Assembly (NCBI RefSeq): GCF_023516215.1
Contig: NZ_CP097349.1
Span: 1,364,001 to 1,428,000, forward strand
From: Cytobacillus pseudoceanisediminis
GTDB taxonomy: Bacteria > Bacillota > Bacilli > Bacillales > Cytobacillaceae
Length of the DNA stretch: 64,000 nt
Reading direction: 5' to 3'
Part shown: piece by piece, positions 28,201 to 36,626 of the stretch
How the letters are laid out: each line of letters begins with the position of its first letter
Numbering within the stretch: position 1 is the first letter of the stretch
Translations under genes and position numbers: made by a program
The notes under the pieces: model-generated
Told to the model about the DNA's origin: nothing
Database searches by the model: none
The model's input: the letters and a program-made list of their open reading frames with translations, nothing else

Positions 28201-28811
28201 ACACTTGATTACAAGGATGCCAAACCTCAGGAAGTAAGGCTACCGGTTCAAGTAGACTCAGTCGCGCCATTAGTCTCGGATATTCAGGTACAGCAAAAGG
28301 ACGGCCAATATGAGATTTCCTTTAAGTCAGAAGATAACGAAGGGGAAGCGGCTATAATGGCGCAATCATCTGGTATAACGGGAAGTATATGCCGCTCGAA
28401 CCTGGAAAAACTTCAGCCCTTGTAAAAGAGGAACCGAAGAGCGTTGTCGTATTAGGTATCGACCATGCATTTAACCAGAGCTATGCTGTATGGGGGGATC
28501 CTTCCTATATTAATGAAGGAATGCTCGTAAGCTACTTCAGTGTATATCCTAATAAAAATGTGAATGCAAACACGCCTGCCGGCATCAATGCATTCGCAAA
28601 CAACCGCGTAAACTGGAGAGTGAACATTAAAGATGAAGCAGGAAAAACCGTTGACACAATTAATGTGGAAAACGAACATGAAATTCACTTGAAGTGGACT
28701 CCAGATGCAGATCTTCCGAATGGGACTTATACCATTAGTGCGGATGTATCAAGTAAGCAGGGCTTTACAGTGACTACGAGTCCTAAAACGGTTACAGTAG
28801 TTCAGAACTAA
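25298..28811 (+). pseudogene. Giant secreted subtilisin-like serine protease (S8), frame broken twice
   Basis: The frame is broken at its start (A5/G4 run, 25307-25315) and again near 28341-28353. One base added at each joins everything into a 1171-residue protein. It begins MKLKKGVPYK with a signal peptide (SALAAAMLFGGTVSA), then an I9-like propeptide, and the S8 catalytic residues D201 (VAVVDSG), H269 (HGMHVAG) and S601 (GTSMAAPH). A protease-associated (PA) domain is inserted between His and Ser, and Fn3-like strands follow, as in Vpr and C5a-peptidase-type enzymes. Both breaks probably reflect sequence errors. ATG 25298 follows GGGAGAG. Confidence 0.83.
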
Positions 28812-28820
28812 AACATCAAA

Positions 28821-28856
28821 AGCCATGGACGGTTTAGAGGTCCATGGCTGTTCCAA
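28821..28856. terminator. Probable terminator after the subtilase
   Basis: AGCCATGGAC (28821-28830) and GTCCATGGCT (28840-28849) form a 10-bp perfect stem. The following T-tract is weak (TTCCAATTTT). Confidence 0.6.
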
Positions 28857-28874
28857 TTTTGCAATGCCTCAGGT

Positions 28875-30076
28875 TCAAGCTGAAACAGATGTGTTCAATT
28901 TTTTTAGGGCAGCAGATTCCTTCTTCCCATGGAGGAAAAAATATAAAATGGCTGATAATAAAACAAAGATTGCCATCATTCCATAGAGCTTGCCATAGCC
29001 TGTAACCGGAATCATGAATCCCAGCAAATAGGGACCAAATCCCAAGCCTGCATCCAGAAAGATAAAGAACGTTGACGTCGCCAATCCCATCCGATGAGCG
29101 GGTGTCAGCTTGACGGCCACTGCCTGGGTGCAGGACTGCATGTTGCCAAAGCCCAGCCCAATTAGCGCTCCAGCCAAAAGCAAGGTAAAACTGCTGTTTG
29201 CTGTGCTAAGCACAAACATGCCTGCCGCAAATAAGATAAAAGCTGGGTACATAACATAATTTGCTCCTTTAAGATCCATCAGACGCCCGGTAAATGGGCG
29301 TGAAACCAGGACAGCGGCCGAGTAGATGAGAAAGAAAAAGCTCGCAGCCTTGACTAAATCGACTTCTATCGCATAAAAATTGATAAAAGAGAGGACTCCG
29401 GAATAACCGAATGCGATTGCCAGTGTGATGAACGCAATCGGGACTGCTTTTGGCTCGATAAAACTGGAAATTTGGAAGCCCTGCTTTTTCACACCTGAGG
29501 CTTCTATTGAAGGAACGTATAAAAAGAAGGATGTAATCAAAGCAATGATGCCAATGGCCAAACAGAAGACAAAAATCATTTGGAAAGAAACTTTTGCATC
29601 ATCAATAAGCCAATAAATGGCCCAACAGCTGTCGCCAGCGTTGTGCTCATGCTGAAGTAGCCAATTCCTTCCCCTTTGCGTGCTGCCGGAATAATTTGTG
29701 CAGCGATAGTCCCGGTCGCCGTACTTGCCACACCTAAAGCAATGCCGTGTATAAACCTGGTAACCAGCAGGAAAGCAATTCCAATGTTCACGAAATATAA
29801 AAGAGTCGTCAGTGTAAAAAAGATCAATCCGATAAAAAGTGTTTTCTTACGCCCTATGTTATCAATGGCTCGCCCGATATAAAGCCTGCCAATGAGCGTT
29901 CCAATAATAAAGATGCCCGTCACAAGCCCGGCCTGGCTAGTTGTGGCACTATAGTAATCCACTGCAAAGACAGCAATGGTCACCATCAGCAAATAGAAAA
30001 TCAATGTTAAGAAAAAATTAACAGATGACACGATAATAAAATCCTTTGTCCAAAGCTTCGGTCTAGGCTGATTCAA
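28875..30076 (-). pseudogene. MFS drug/metabolite transporter, frame broken by one missing base
   Basis: N-terminal (29576-30076) and C-terminal (28875-29579) halves each have about six helices. MFS motif A-like GRLYIGRAIDNIGRKK and the central GFGNMQSC are present. Adding one T in the TTT run near 29584-29595 joins them through MMQKFSFQMIFVF into a 400-residue, 12-helix transporter. TTG 30076 is the start, with AGGGAG upstream; it begins two bases after the stop of the MarR gene. The arrangement resembles MarR-controlled efflux operons; the substrate is unknown. Confidence 0.82.
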
Positions 30077-30077
30077 T

Positions 30078-30505
30078 TTATAACTCTCCCTGCATTAAAT
30101 TATTGCGGATTTCGCTCATCAGACGAATCCCTTCGAGCTGTTCCTCCTCTGAAATTCCTCTTAGAATTTCCCGTTCAAATTCATCAATAGCTGCGCGGAC
30201 TTCCTGATAAACCTTCCTGCCAGTATCAGTCAGCTGCATTCTTTTTCCCGTTTGTCTTTAGTCGGAACAGGTTCTAAATAGCCCATCTCCTCCAATTTTG
30301 CAATCGTCCTTGTCACTGTTGGTTTTTCAACGCCAAGGTAATGTGAAAGCTCCACCAATGTAACTGAAGCATCATTATTCAAGTAATACATGATGGACCA
30401 TTGAGCCCGGTATAAATGATGCTTGCTTAACGCATGGTTCAGCCTATTCTCAAATGGGCGATACAATAGCACAAGCTGGTGAAAAAACTTCTGAAATGTT
30501 TCGAT
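30078..30505 (-). pseudogene. MarR-family regulator, frame broken by one missing base
   Basis: The first part has LSKHHLYRAQWSIMYYLNNDASVTL and the winged-helix VEKPTVTRTIAKLEEMGYLEPVPTKDKRE. The remaining helices (MQLTDTGRKVYQEVR... to MQGEL) are in another frame. One extra A in the AAAAA run (30242-30246 on the plus strand) restores a 142-residue MarR protein. GTG at 30472 is the first ordinary start codon, but GGGAGG sits eight bases before an ATC at 30505-30503, and the extension IETFQKFFHQL fits MarR N termini; a rare ATC start or another base error is possible. It ends next to the MFS gene, its likely target. Confidence 0.78.
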
Positions 30506-30522
30506 CTGAAAAACCTCCCAAT

Positions 30523-30559
30523 TTAGTTACTTTGAGTAATAGTTATCGAGAGTAACTAA
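30523..30559. promoter_or_regulatory. Candidate MarR auto-operator
   Basis: TTAGTTACT (30523-30531) and AGTAACTAA (30551-30559) are a perfect 9-bp inverted repeat, and TTACT-TTG-AGTAA (30527-30539) is an inner palindrome. They lie just upstream of the MarR gene. Confidence 0.6.
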
Positions 30560-30651
30560 TTATTTATTATACAGCTTTAATCGTTAACATGTAAATAGGC
30601 AAGATCTTTGTTTCTAAAACAGCTATCCATAATCAAAAGAAGGCAAATTTG

Positions 30652-30726
30652 TGACATCGTGTCATATTCAGTTGACGTGTGACACGATGTCATATACAAT
30701 TCAATTGTAAGGATGACACAGTGTCA
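30652..30726. promoter_or_regulatory. Three TGACA(C)...(G)TGTCA operators upstream of the alarmone synthetase operon
   Basis: TGACATCGTGTCA (30652-30664), TGACACGATGTCA (30680-30692) and TGACACAGTGTCA (30714-30726) are three 13-bp palindromes. The operon ahead includes a TetR-type gene, whose product probably binds them. Binding is inference. Confidence 0.65.
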
Positions 30727-30863
30727 CATTGAGGTGAAAGCATTGTCCAAAATTCAATTGCTTATTTCAAAATTGCAGAAACAGGGAGTAAATGCGGCAA
30801 TCTGCAAAAAGCCGTCCAGTTTTAAGCCACCAAAAAATAAGGCTAAAATTCAAAGGAGTCCCT

Positions 30864-31583
30864 ATGGTCACAAATACGCCTGAACAAATTACATTAAAGG
30901 AGCTTAGGACAGATTTAGTGCGTTTTATGATGTCCCACAAGTTCGCATTGGAAGAAATAAATACGAAAATAAATATTCTGAAAGAAGAATTTCAGTATGT
31001 GCATGACTATAATCCGATCGAGCACGTAAAATCACGAATTAAATCTCCAGATAGTATATCTAAAAAGCTGCAAAGAAAAAAATTGGAGATTTCCTTAGAA
31101 TCCATTAAGCAAAATATTAGGGATATTGCGGGCGTCCGCATTACATGTTCCTTTATATCAGACATTTATAAAATCAAAGCCATGCTTGAAGGCCAGAAAG
31201 ATATAACTGTGCTCGAATGCAAGGATTATATTCAGCATCCAAAGCCAAATGGCTACCAGAGCCTTCATCTGATTGTCCAGATCCCCATTTTTATGTCTGA
31301 CAGGGAAGAACTGGTTCCTGTAGAGATTCAAATCCGGACGATTGCCATGGACTTCTGGGCAAGTCTCGAGCACAAGATTTACTACAAGTACAATAAAGAA
31401 ATTCCGCAAAGAATAGTGAATGAACTGAAAGAGGCAGCTGACACGGCTTCACGCCTCGATCGGAAAATGGAAAACATCCATGAGGAAGTGATTGGCCTGA
31501 AACAGCTTGAAGATGATGAAGCCATGATTTTCCCGCCTGAAAGCCTGCAATTTCTGCTGGCCAATAAAGGGATTAAAACTTAA
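30864..31583 (+). CDS. ywaC: Small alarmone synthetase of the YwaC/RelP type
   Basis: The 239-residue protein matches B. subtilis YwaC closely in motif: YNPIEHVKSRIKSPDSI, DIAGVRITCSFISDIYK, DYIQHPKPNGYQSLHL, VEIQIRTIAMDFWASLEHKI. It transfers pyrophosphate from ATP to GDP or GTP, making (p)ppGpp, and lacks hydrolase, TGS and ACT domains. The start is ATG 30864 after AAAGGAG; an ATG at 30792 lacks a ribosome site. It is the first gene of an apparent operon with a DUF5392 membrane protein and a TetR regulator. Confidence 0.9.
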   Translation: MVTNTPEQITLKELRTDLVRFMMSHKFALEEINTKINILKEEFQYVHDYNPIEHVKSRIKSPDSISKKLQRKKLEISLESIKQNIRDIAGVRITCSFISDIYKIKAMLEGQKDITVLECKDYIQHPKPNGYQSLHLIVQIPIFMSDREELVPVEIQIRTIAMDFWASLEHKIYYKYNKEIPQRIVNELKEAADTASRLDRKMENIHEEVIGLKQLEDDEAMIFPPESLQFLLANKGIKT

Positions 31584-31597
31584 AGGAGACGAAATAG

Positions 31598-32023
31598 ATG
31601 CAAGTGTGGACAGATATGCCGAATTTCGTAAAAAGAGAACTGGAGCAGCTAGAAGAAAAAATATCTCCCATTATGAAAAAAGCATCCAGATATATTTTTT
31701 GGTCAACACCCTTGATTATTCTGTCATTAATCAATCTCATGACCTTGTTTTTCACCGTTCAGGATGAGAAAACTTCGCCGTTAACCATTCTGATTTACGC
31801 CATCATTGGTGCGCTCGGTTTCGCGCTTTCTAAAGAAGGGAAACATCAGCAGCTGGAAATTCAAAAGCTGAGCTCACAGTATATTAAAGAACGGATTACT
31901 AAGAGCCAATGGGCTTCTGACCCTATTAAAACGAGATATCAAGCATTGATCAATGAGAATCCCAGAAAGGCAGTCCCTTATTTTATCCAATTCTTAAAGG
32001 AGGAAAAAAGAGACTGGCAGTAA
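31598..32023 (+). CDS. YwnF/DUF5392-family membrane protein
   Basis: The 141-residue protein begins MQVWTDMPNFVKRELEQLEEKISPIMKKASRY, then has two hydrophobic helices (about 35-55 and 62-80) and a charged cytoplasmic tail. It resembles B. subtilis YwnF (DUF5392). The function is unknown. It starts 14 bp after the alarmone synthetase stop and follows AAAGGAGACG. Confidence 0.75.
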   Translation: MQVWTDMPNFVKRELEQLEEKISPIMKKASRYIFWSTPLIILSLINLMTLFFTVQDEKTSPLTILIYAIIGALGFALSKEGKHQQLEIQKLSSQYIKERITKSQWASDPIKTRYQALINENPRKAVPYFIQFLKEEKRDWQ

Positions 32024-32036
32024 GGAGGAACCGGAA

Positions 32037-32644
32037 TTGCCCAAAATAACTTTTTCAATTTGGCTGAAGACAAACGAGAAAACTTAGTCCATGCGGCCAA
32101 AAAGGAATTTGCCCGCGTCCCGCTTTATCAGGCATCCATATCCAATATCATAAAAGATGCCAAAATCCCCCGCGGCAGCTTTTATCAGTATTTTGATGAC
32201 AAAGAAGATGCGTTTTTCTACTTATTGAATAGCCATGTTTCTGCTTATAAGCTACACTTTCTTGAAATGCTGCGCAAAAATAATGGCGATATTTTTGATG
32301 CGATGATCGACTTTTATACAACCATCATTACAGAGGAAAAAGAAAATCTGCAGTTTCTGAGGAACTTATTTCTTAATATGACGCATCGAATCGAAAATGT
32401 TATGGCAAGAAGCTTCGGTGAAAATGACCTGAATGAGGATTTCAAGAAAATCAGCAATCTGATTAATAAGGAGCGGCTGAATATACAGGACGAGCATGAA
32501 ATTTTTCATATGATGCAGATCATTTCCTCTGTCACATTCCACAATATCGTGAAAAAATTTGCGGGAGAACTGCCATTCGAGGAAGCTGTAAATAATTACA
32601 GAACAGAAATCTATTTATTAAAAAAAGGGTTTGTCTCAGGATGA
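32037..32644 (+). pseudogene. TetR-family regulator, frame broken by one missing base near the start
   Basis: Most of the protein is open from 32060: a TetR helix-turn-helix (ASISNIIKDAKIPRGSFYQYFDDKEDAFFYLL) and a helical ligand-binding domain. TAAGGAGG precedes TTG 32037, which begins MPKITF in another frame. Adding one T to the TTTTT run at 32051-32055 gives MPKITFFNLAEDKRENLVHAAKKEF, typical of TetR starts, and a 202-residue protein. It is last in the alarmone synthetase operon and its probable repressor. Confidence 0.8.
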
Positions 32645-32651
32645 TTTTCGG

Positions 32652-32690
32652 AAAGCCTGTCTCTAAAAGGATTAGAGGCAGGCTTTTTTG
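32652..32690 (+). terminator. Terminator after the TetR gene
   Basis: AAAGCCTGTCTCTAA and TTAGAGGCAGGCTTT pair with one mismatch around AAGGA, followed by T-rich sequence. Confidence 0.88.
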
Positions 32691-32750
32691 GGAAGGTAAA
32701 AAATAGCATGGAGCTTATAAATAAAACAATATTCAGGAAAGGGGTTATTT

Positions 32751-34018
32751 ATGGCGAACAAGAATAGATGGCTGATTGCCCTTTCAGCTGTCGCCATTCA
32801 TTTATCAATTGGTTCGGTGTATGCGTACAGTGTTTATCAAAACCCATTGAAAGAAACGCTTGGCTGGGAAAAAACCGACGTCTCACTGGCATTTACCATT
32901 GCGATTTTTATCCTTGGGATTGCGGCAGCTTTTTTTGGCCGGTTTGTGGAAAAGCGGGGACCAAGAGTTTCAGCCATGATTGCCGCAGTCTTCTTTGGAA
33001 TTGGGATTATTGGGTCCGGATTCGCCATACAATTGGAGAACTATGTCCTATTCCTCATTTTCTTCGGTGTCATTGGGGGACTGGGCCTCGGCTTCGGCTA
33101 TATTGCACCTGTCTCCACATTGGTTAAGTGGTTTCCTGACAGAAGGGGACTTGCCACAGGAATGGCAGTTATGGGCTTTGGTGCAGGGGCCCTGATCACA
33201 AGCCCCATTGCAAGCAGATTAATGATTGCAACTTCGATTCCGACAACCTTCTATGTCCTGGGAATCAGTTATTTTATTCTAATGATTTTGGGAGCGCTTT
33301 ATATTGTAAAACCGCCTGAAGGATGGGCACCTGAAGGAATGGAGGAGAACAGGGAAGAGCGGCCGGTAAAGGCAGATCTGGCACAGCTGACTGCCAATGA
33401 AGCGATTAAGACGAAGCGTTTCTGGCTTCTATGGATTATGATGTTCATCAATATTTCTGCAGGCATCATGATTCTCTCAGTTGCCGCACCAATGGCCCAG
33501 GAAATCACTGGGGCAAGCGCGATCACGGCTGCAGGCATCGTCGGCATAATGGGCCTCTTTAATGGAGGGGAAGAATTGGCTGGGCATCTGCATCGGATTA
33601 CCTTGGAAGAGGAAATACATATATGACCTTCTTCCTGATACAGGTTGCTGCATTCTTCATTCTTCCATTCATCACAAACTCTTTTATCTTCTCTGTATTC
33701 CTTTATATCATTGTTTCATGCTATGGAGGCGGGTTTGCATCCCTTCCGGCCTTTATTGGAGACCTGTTTGGAACCAAACAGCTTGGCGCGATTCATGGTT
33801 ATCTGCTTACCTCGTGGTCCATCGCGGGAGTAGTCGGCCCAATGCTCGTATCCAGCATATATGAAAATACGCAAAGCTATACGATTACTTTCTATGTGTT
33901 TGGCACCATGCTTGCCATCGGCTTCATCGTCTCACTGCTGATGAAGCGGGACATCAAGAAAATCAGAACTGCAAAGATGCAAAAAAGAGCAAGCGGGCAG
34001 CTGTCACTAAATAATTGA
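32751..34018 (+). pseudogene. OxlT-like MFS transporter, frame broken by one missing base
   Basis: The N-terminal part starts MANKNRWLIALSAVAIHLSIG with YAYSVYQNPL, typical of the oxalate:formate antiporter group, and runs through about eight helices. The C-terminal part is in another frame (MTFFLIQVAAFF... to LSLNN). One more G in the GGGG run at 33567-33570 gives NGGGRIGWASASDYLGRGNTYM, the MFS motif between helices 8 and 9, and a 422-residue protein. The substrate is unknown; members carry small dicarboxylates or other anions. AGGAAAGGGG precedes the ATG. Confidence 0.83.
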
Positions 34019-34198
34019 AGGAGTAGCACCGATTTCCTTTCATAAAGGAAAAGGTAAAGTATCTGCGTCTATTCTGAAGCCTATTCTTGAGATGTATTAA
34101 AAAGGTAATTGCTAATAATGGTGGATGGATTGCAAATTGGCTGGACTTGCCAAGGGGACGGCTTAAGATCCCCTGCTTGTTGCAGAGCAAAAAAAGCA

Positions 34199-34438
34199 GT
34201 TGTTATAGAAGGGCCTATGACTTCCTAATAAGGAGAGCAAGAGAAAATGGTCGCCATGGAAGGCCCCTGAAGCCGAAAAATGAGAAGTAGTGGGGAAAAC
34301 GGTCGCCATGGAGCGCTCATGAAGCCCAAAAATGAGAGGTAGCGGAGAAAACGATCGCCATGGAGCGCTCATGAAGCCGAAAATTGAGAGGAAGCAGAGA
34401 AAATGGTCGCCGTGATGGTCTCATGGCAGACCTGCTCT
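34199..34438. repeat. Tandem array D: 52-bp units with CTCAT/ATGAG stem
   Basis: TCGCCATGG recurs at 34251, 34303, 34355 and 34407 (last as TCGCCGTGA), exactly 52 bp apart, with a degenerate copy before. Complete units contain CTCAT-N11-ATGAG, a 5-bp inverted repeat with an 11-nt loop. The array lies between a convergent MFS gene and lipoprotein gene, ending at the lipoprotein stop. Period and loop length equal those of arrays A and E, although the sequence differs. Confidence 0.88.
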
Positions 34439-34855
34439 CTACTTTTTAATCAGGAGCTCTTTTAATGTTTGAGACTTTTCTTTCCCTAAGGTTCCTAAAG
34501 CATTCTTGTCTCTGTCAAAAATCACTGCAGATCCTTCTTCTTTGTTGAACCATATTAAATACTCAGTTAAACTTTCTGGCATATTTTTATCGTATGTAAA
34601 GAATAAAGTGGCTATAGCATCTTCATTTTCATCCATTTGGGGCTTTATGTTTTCCTCCCATTCAATTTCCCCAATTATATCTCTTATGGTTTTAATCTTT
34701 TCTTTTTCTGTTATTATGATTTCTTCATCACTGTTTCCACTTGTAAAATCAACTCTAGTCAGCTGGCTCAGGTCAAGCTCATTTGGGACATCCTTTGAAC
34801 ATCCGATAAGAAGAAAGATGGCAATTGCGGATACCAGGCTATGGAGTTTTTTCAT
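34439..34855 (-). CDS. Small lipoprotein of unknown function
   Basis: The 138-residue product has an N-terminal signal with a lipobox LLIGC (Cys about residue 19), so it should be a membrane-attached lipoprotein. The rest is acidic and has no motif I recognise. It stands alone between array D and the 6S-like RNA. GGGGGATTC lies before the ATG on the minus strand. Confidence 0.7.
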   Translation of the reverse strand: MKKLHSLVSAIAIFLLIGCSKDVPNELDLSQLTRVDFTSGNSDEEIIITEKEKIKTIRDIIGEIEWEENIKPQMDENEDAIATLFFTYDKNMPESLTEYLIWFNKEEGSAVIFDRDKNALGTLGKEKSQTLKELLIKK

Positions 34856-34962
34856 ATAGAATCCCCCGATCGTTTCATTAGTGTAAAATATTCAACAAAC
34901 AACTTTAAACCCCTGTTAAAGAACTCAAATTATTGTTTATAACAAATGAATGAGCATGCCCA

Positions 34963-34991
34963 TTGAAAAATCCGCCAGAATCCGTTAATAT
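34963..34991 (+). promoter_or_regulatory. SigmaA promoter of the 6S-like RNA
   Basis: TTGAAA (34963-34968) and TAATAT (34986-34991) are separated by exactly 17 bp. Transcription would begin about 34998. Confidence 0.75.
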
Positions 34992-34997
34992 ATTAAT

Positions 34998-35195
34998 ACA
35001 AGCTGCATTGTTCGTAATCATAATAAAGTTTTAACCTTTAAGCTGTAATAGGGAGTTTTACATTGAAACGGGAATGACAGGCCTCCGTCTATACGACAAG
35101 GAGGACAGGCAGGAATGTTTCTGCGAACACCCACTTTGAGGAGTGGTGGTTTAAAACTTTCTTATCATTATTTACGGCAATGGCGGCTGTACATA
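34998..35195 (+). ncRNA. ssrS: 6S-like structured RNA
   Basis: No ORF of note covers this stretch. Its ends are complementary over about 35 bases with bulges (AGCTGCATTG... near 35001 with ...CAATGGCGGCT near 35188; AAAGTTTTAACC with GGTTTAAAACTTT), giving a long rod. The middle holds ACCCACT-TTGAGG-AGTGGTGG and CCTCC...GGAGG hairpins. A strong sigmaA promoter, a length near 190 nt and the closed-rod shape fit bacterial 6S RNA, which binds sigmaA RNA polymerase. The 6S identity is inferred from structure, not from an alignment. Confidence 0.6.
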
Positions 35196-35206
35196 CGTAA
35201 ACTGAA

Positions 35207-35235
35207 TCAGTTCCCAAGGGGAGCTGGTTTTTTTG
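35207..35235 (+). terminator. Terminator after the 6S-like RNA
   Basis: CAGTTCCC and GGGAGCTG pair (one G-U) around a short loop, followed by T-rich sequence from about 35227. Confidence 0.75.
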
Positions 35236-35298
35236 TGTTTAGAAATCAAAATTCTGGTTAAACCAAGATAAACGACATATTTAACAGGAGATGTAAAA

Positions 35299-35439
35299 AT
35301 GAAAGAAATTACGGAAAAGAGATTTTGCGAAGTCTGCGGAAAAGAAACTGTCCACATCGCCAGGGAAGATGCACTGGAAATTGAATACATCTGTAAGGAA
35401 TGCCATCATGAGGAAGACATCATAAAATCCTTTTTTTAA
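35299..35439 (+). CDS. 46-residue zinc-ribbon protein
   Basis: ATG 35299 follows CAGGAG. The peptide has two CxxC pairs, FCEVCGK and YICKECHHEED, spaced like a small zinc ribbon, and a basic N-terminal segment. It stands between the 6S-like RNA and the MhqO-like gene. No function is assigned. Confidence 0.65.
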   Translation: MKEITEKRFCEVCGKETVHIAREDALEIEYICKECHHEEDIIKSFF

Positions 35440-35452
35440 AGCCCCGGTGATA

Positions 35453-35503
35453 TTGACACCATCAGAAAGCCGTGATAAAGTAAAATTATCTCGAATTAAA
35501 GAT
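35453..35503 (+). promoter_or_regulatory. Promoter and MhqR-like operator of the dioxygenase gene
   Basis: TTGACA (35453-35458), a 17-bp spacer and TAAAGT (35476-35481) are followed at once by ATCTCGAATTAAAGAT (35488-35503), close to the ATCTCGAATTCGAGAT-like MhqR box I recall from B. subtilis. The position suggests repression relieved by quinones or similar electrophiles. Confidence 0.6.
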
Positions 35504-35543
35504 ATTTTATTTTAAGATAAATAACAACGGGGAGGAAGTTCAC

Positions 35544-36521
35544 TTGAATCATTTAAAAGGTATTCACCATGTTACAGCCATTACAAGCAGTGCGGAAAAA
35601 AATTATGAGTTTTTCACTTATACATTAGGAATGCGTTTAGTAAAGAAGACCGTAAATCAGGATGACATTCAAACGTATCATTTATTTTTTGCGGATGATA
35701 CAGGAAGTCCGGGAACGGATATGACATTTTTTGATTTTCCTGGTATTCCACAGGGATCTCACGGAACGGATGAAATATCGAAAACTTCATTCCGGGTTCC
35801 GACAGATGAAGCACTCAATTATTGGGTAAAGCGGTTTGACCGCTTAGAGGTTCCACATTCAGGCATCAAAGAGCAGTTCGGCAAAAAAACCCTGTCATTC
35901 ACGGATTTTGATGATCAGAAATACCAATTGATCTCGGATGAGGACAATAAAGGAGTACCATCAGGCACACCTTGGCAGAACGGGCCCGTTCCGCTAGAAT
36001 ATGCGATCACTGGTCTGGGACCGCTTTTTGTAAGAGTAGCTCAATTTGATTACTTTAAGGAAATGATGGAAAAGGTGCTGCATTTTAAGGAAATTGCTCA
36101 AGAAGGAGATTTCCATTTATTCGAAGTGGGTGAAGGGGGAAATGGGGCACAGGTGGTAGTGGAATATAACCCGTCTCTTCCCCAGGCGCGCCAGGGCTAT
36201 GGAACAGTCCATCACGCAGCATTCCGCGTGGAAGATAAGTCTGTTCTCGAGGAATGGGATCAGCATTTGAGAGGCTTTGGCTTCCAGACTTCAGGATTTG
36301 TGGATCGCTTCTTCTTCGGTTCTTTATATTCCCGGGTTGCTCCGCAGATTTTATTTGAATTCGCGACGGATGGCCCTGGATTCATGGGTGACGAGCCATA
36401 TGAAACACTTGGGGAAAAATTGTCCCTGCCGCCATTCCTGGAGCCGAAAAGGGACCAAATCGAAAGCTATGTCCGTCCGATCGATACAGTAAGAAGCACA
36501 AAGAATCTTGTAAAAGAATAA
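35544..36521 (+). CDS. mhqO: Ring-cleaving (VOC-family) dioxygenase, MhqO/MhqA-like
   Basis: The 325-residue protein has two vicinal-oxygen-chelate halves; GIHHVTAITSSAEKNYEFFT and HHAAFRVEDKSVLEEW contain metal-binding His residues. It resembles B. subtilis MhqA/MhqO, induced by methylhydroquinone and catechols. The upstream MhqR-like box supports the same regulation. The TTG start follows GGGGAGGAAG. Confidence 0.85.
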   Translation: MNHLKGIHHVTAITSSAEKNYEFFTYTLGMRLVKKTVNQDDIQTYHLFFADDTGSPGTDMTFFDFPGIPQGSHGTDEISKTSFRVPTDEALNYWVKRFDRLEVPHSGIKEQFGKKTLSFTDFDDQKYQLISDEDNKGVPSGTPWQNGPVPLEYAITGLGPLFVRVAQFDYFKEMMEKVLHFKEIAQEGDFHLFEVGEGGNGAQVVVEYNPSLPQARQGYGTVHHAAFRVEDKSVLEEWDQHLRGFGFQTSGFVDRFFFGSLYSRVAPQILFEFATDGPGFMGDEPYETLGEKLSLPPFLEPKRDQIESYVRPIDTVRSTKNLVKE

Positions 36522-36527
36522 TTAGGC

Positions 36528-36582
36528 CAAAGGCACCTGTCGTTCCATTGCTTTAACGCAGTGGAAGACAGTTGCCTTTTTA
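36528..36582 (+). terminator. Terminator after mhqO
   Basis: AAAGGCACCTGTCGTTCCATTGC pairs imperfectly with GCAGTGGAAGACAGTTGCCTTT, followed by T tract. Confidence 0.8.
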
Positions 36583-36626
36583 GCGTATAATGGATGGTAT
36601 TCTTTAGAAAATAGGAGCAGAGGGCA

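Noticed and set aside
28875..30076. Two half-size (six-helix) MFS transporters
   Set aside because: One added base in a T run fuses them into a normal 12-helix protein.
35172..35390. Minus-strand small protein gene over the RNA/zinc-ribbon region
   Set aside because: It overlaps the RNA terminator and the zinc-ribbon gene, which has a good ribosome site and CxxC pairs.
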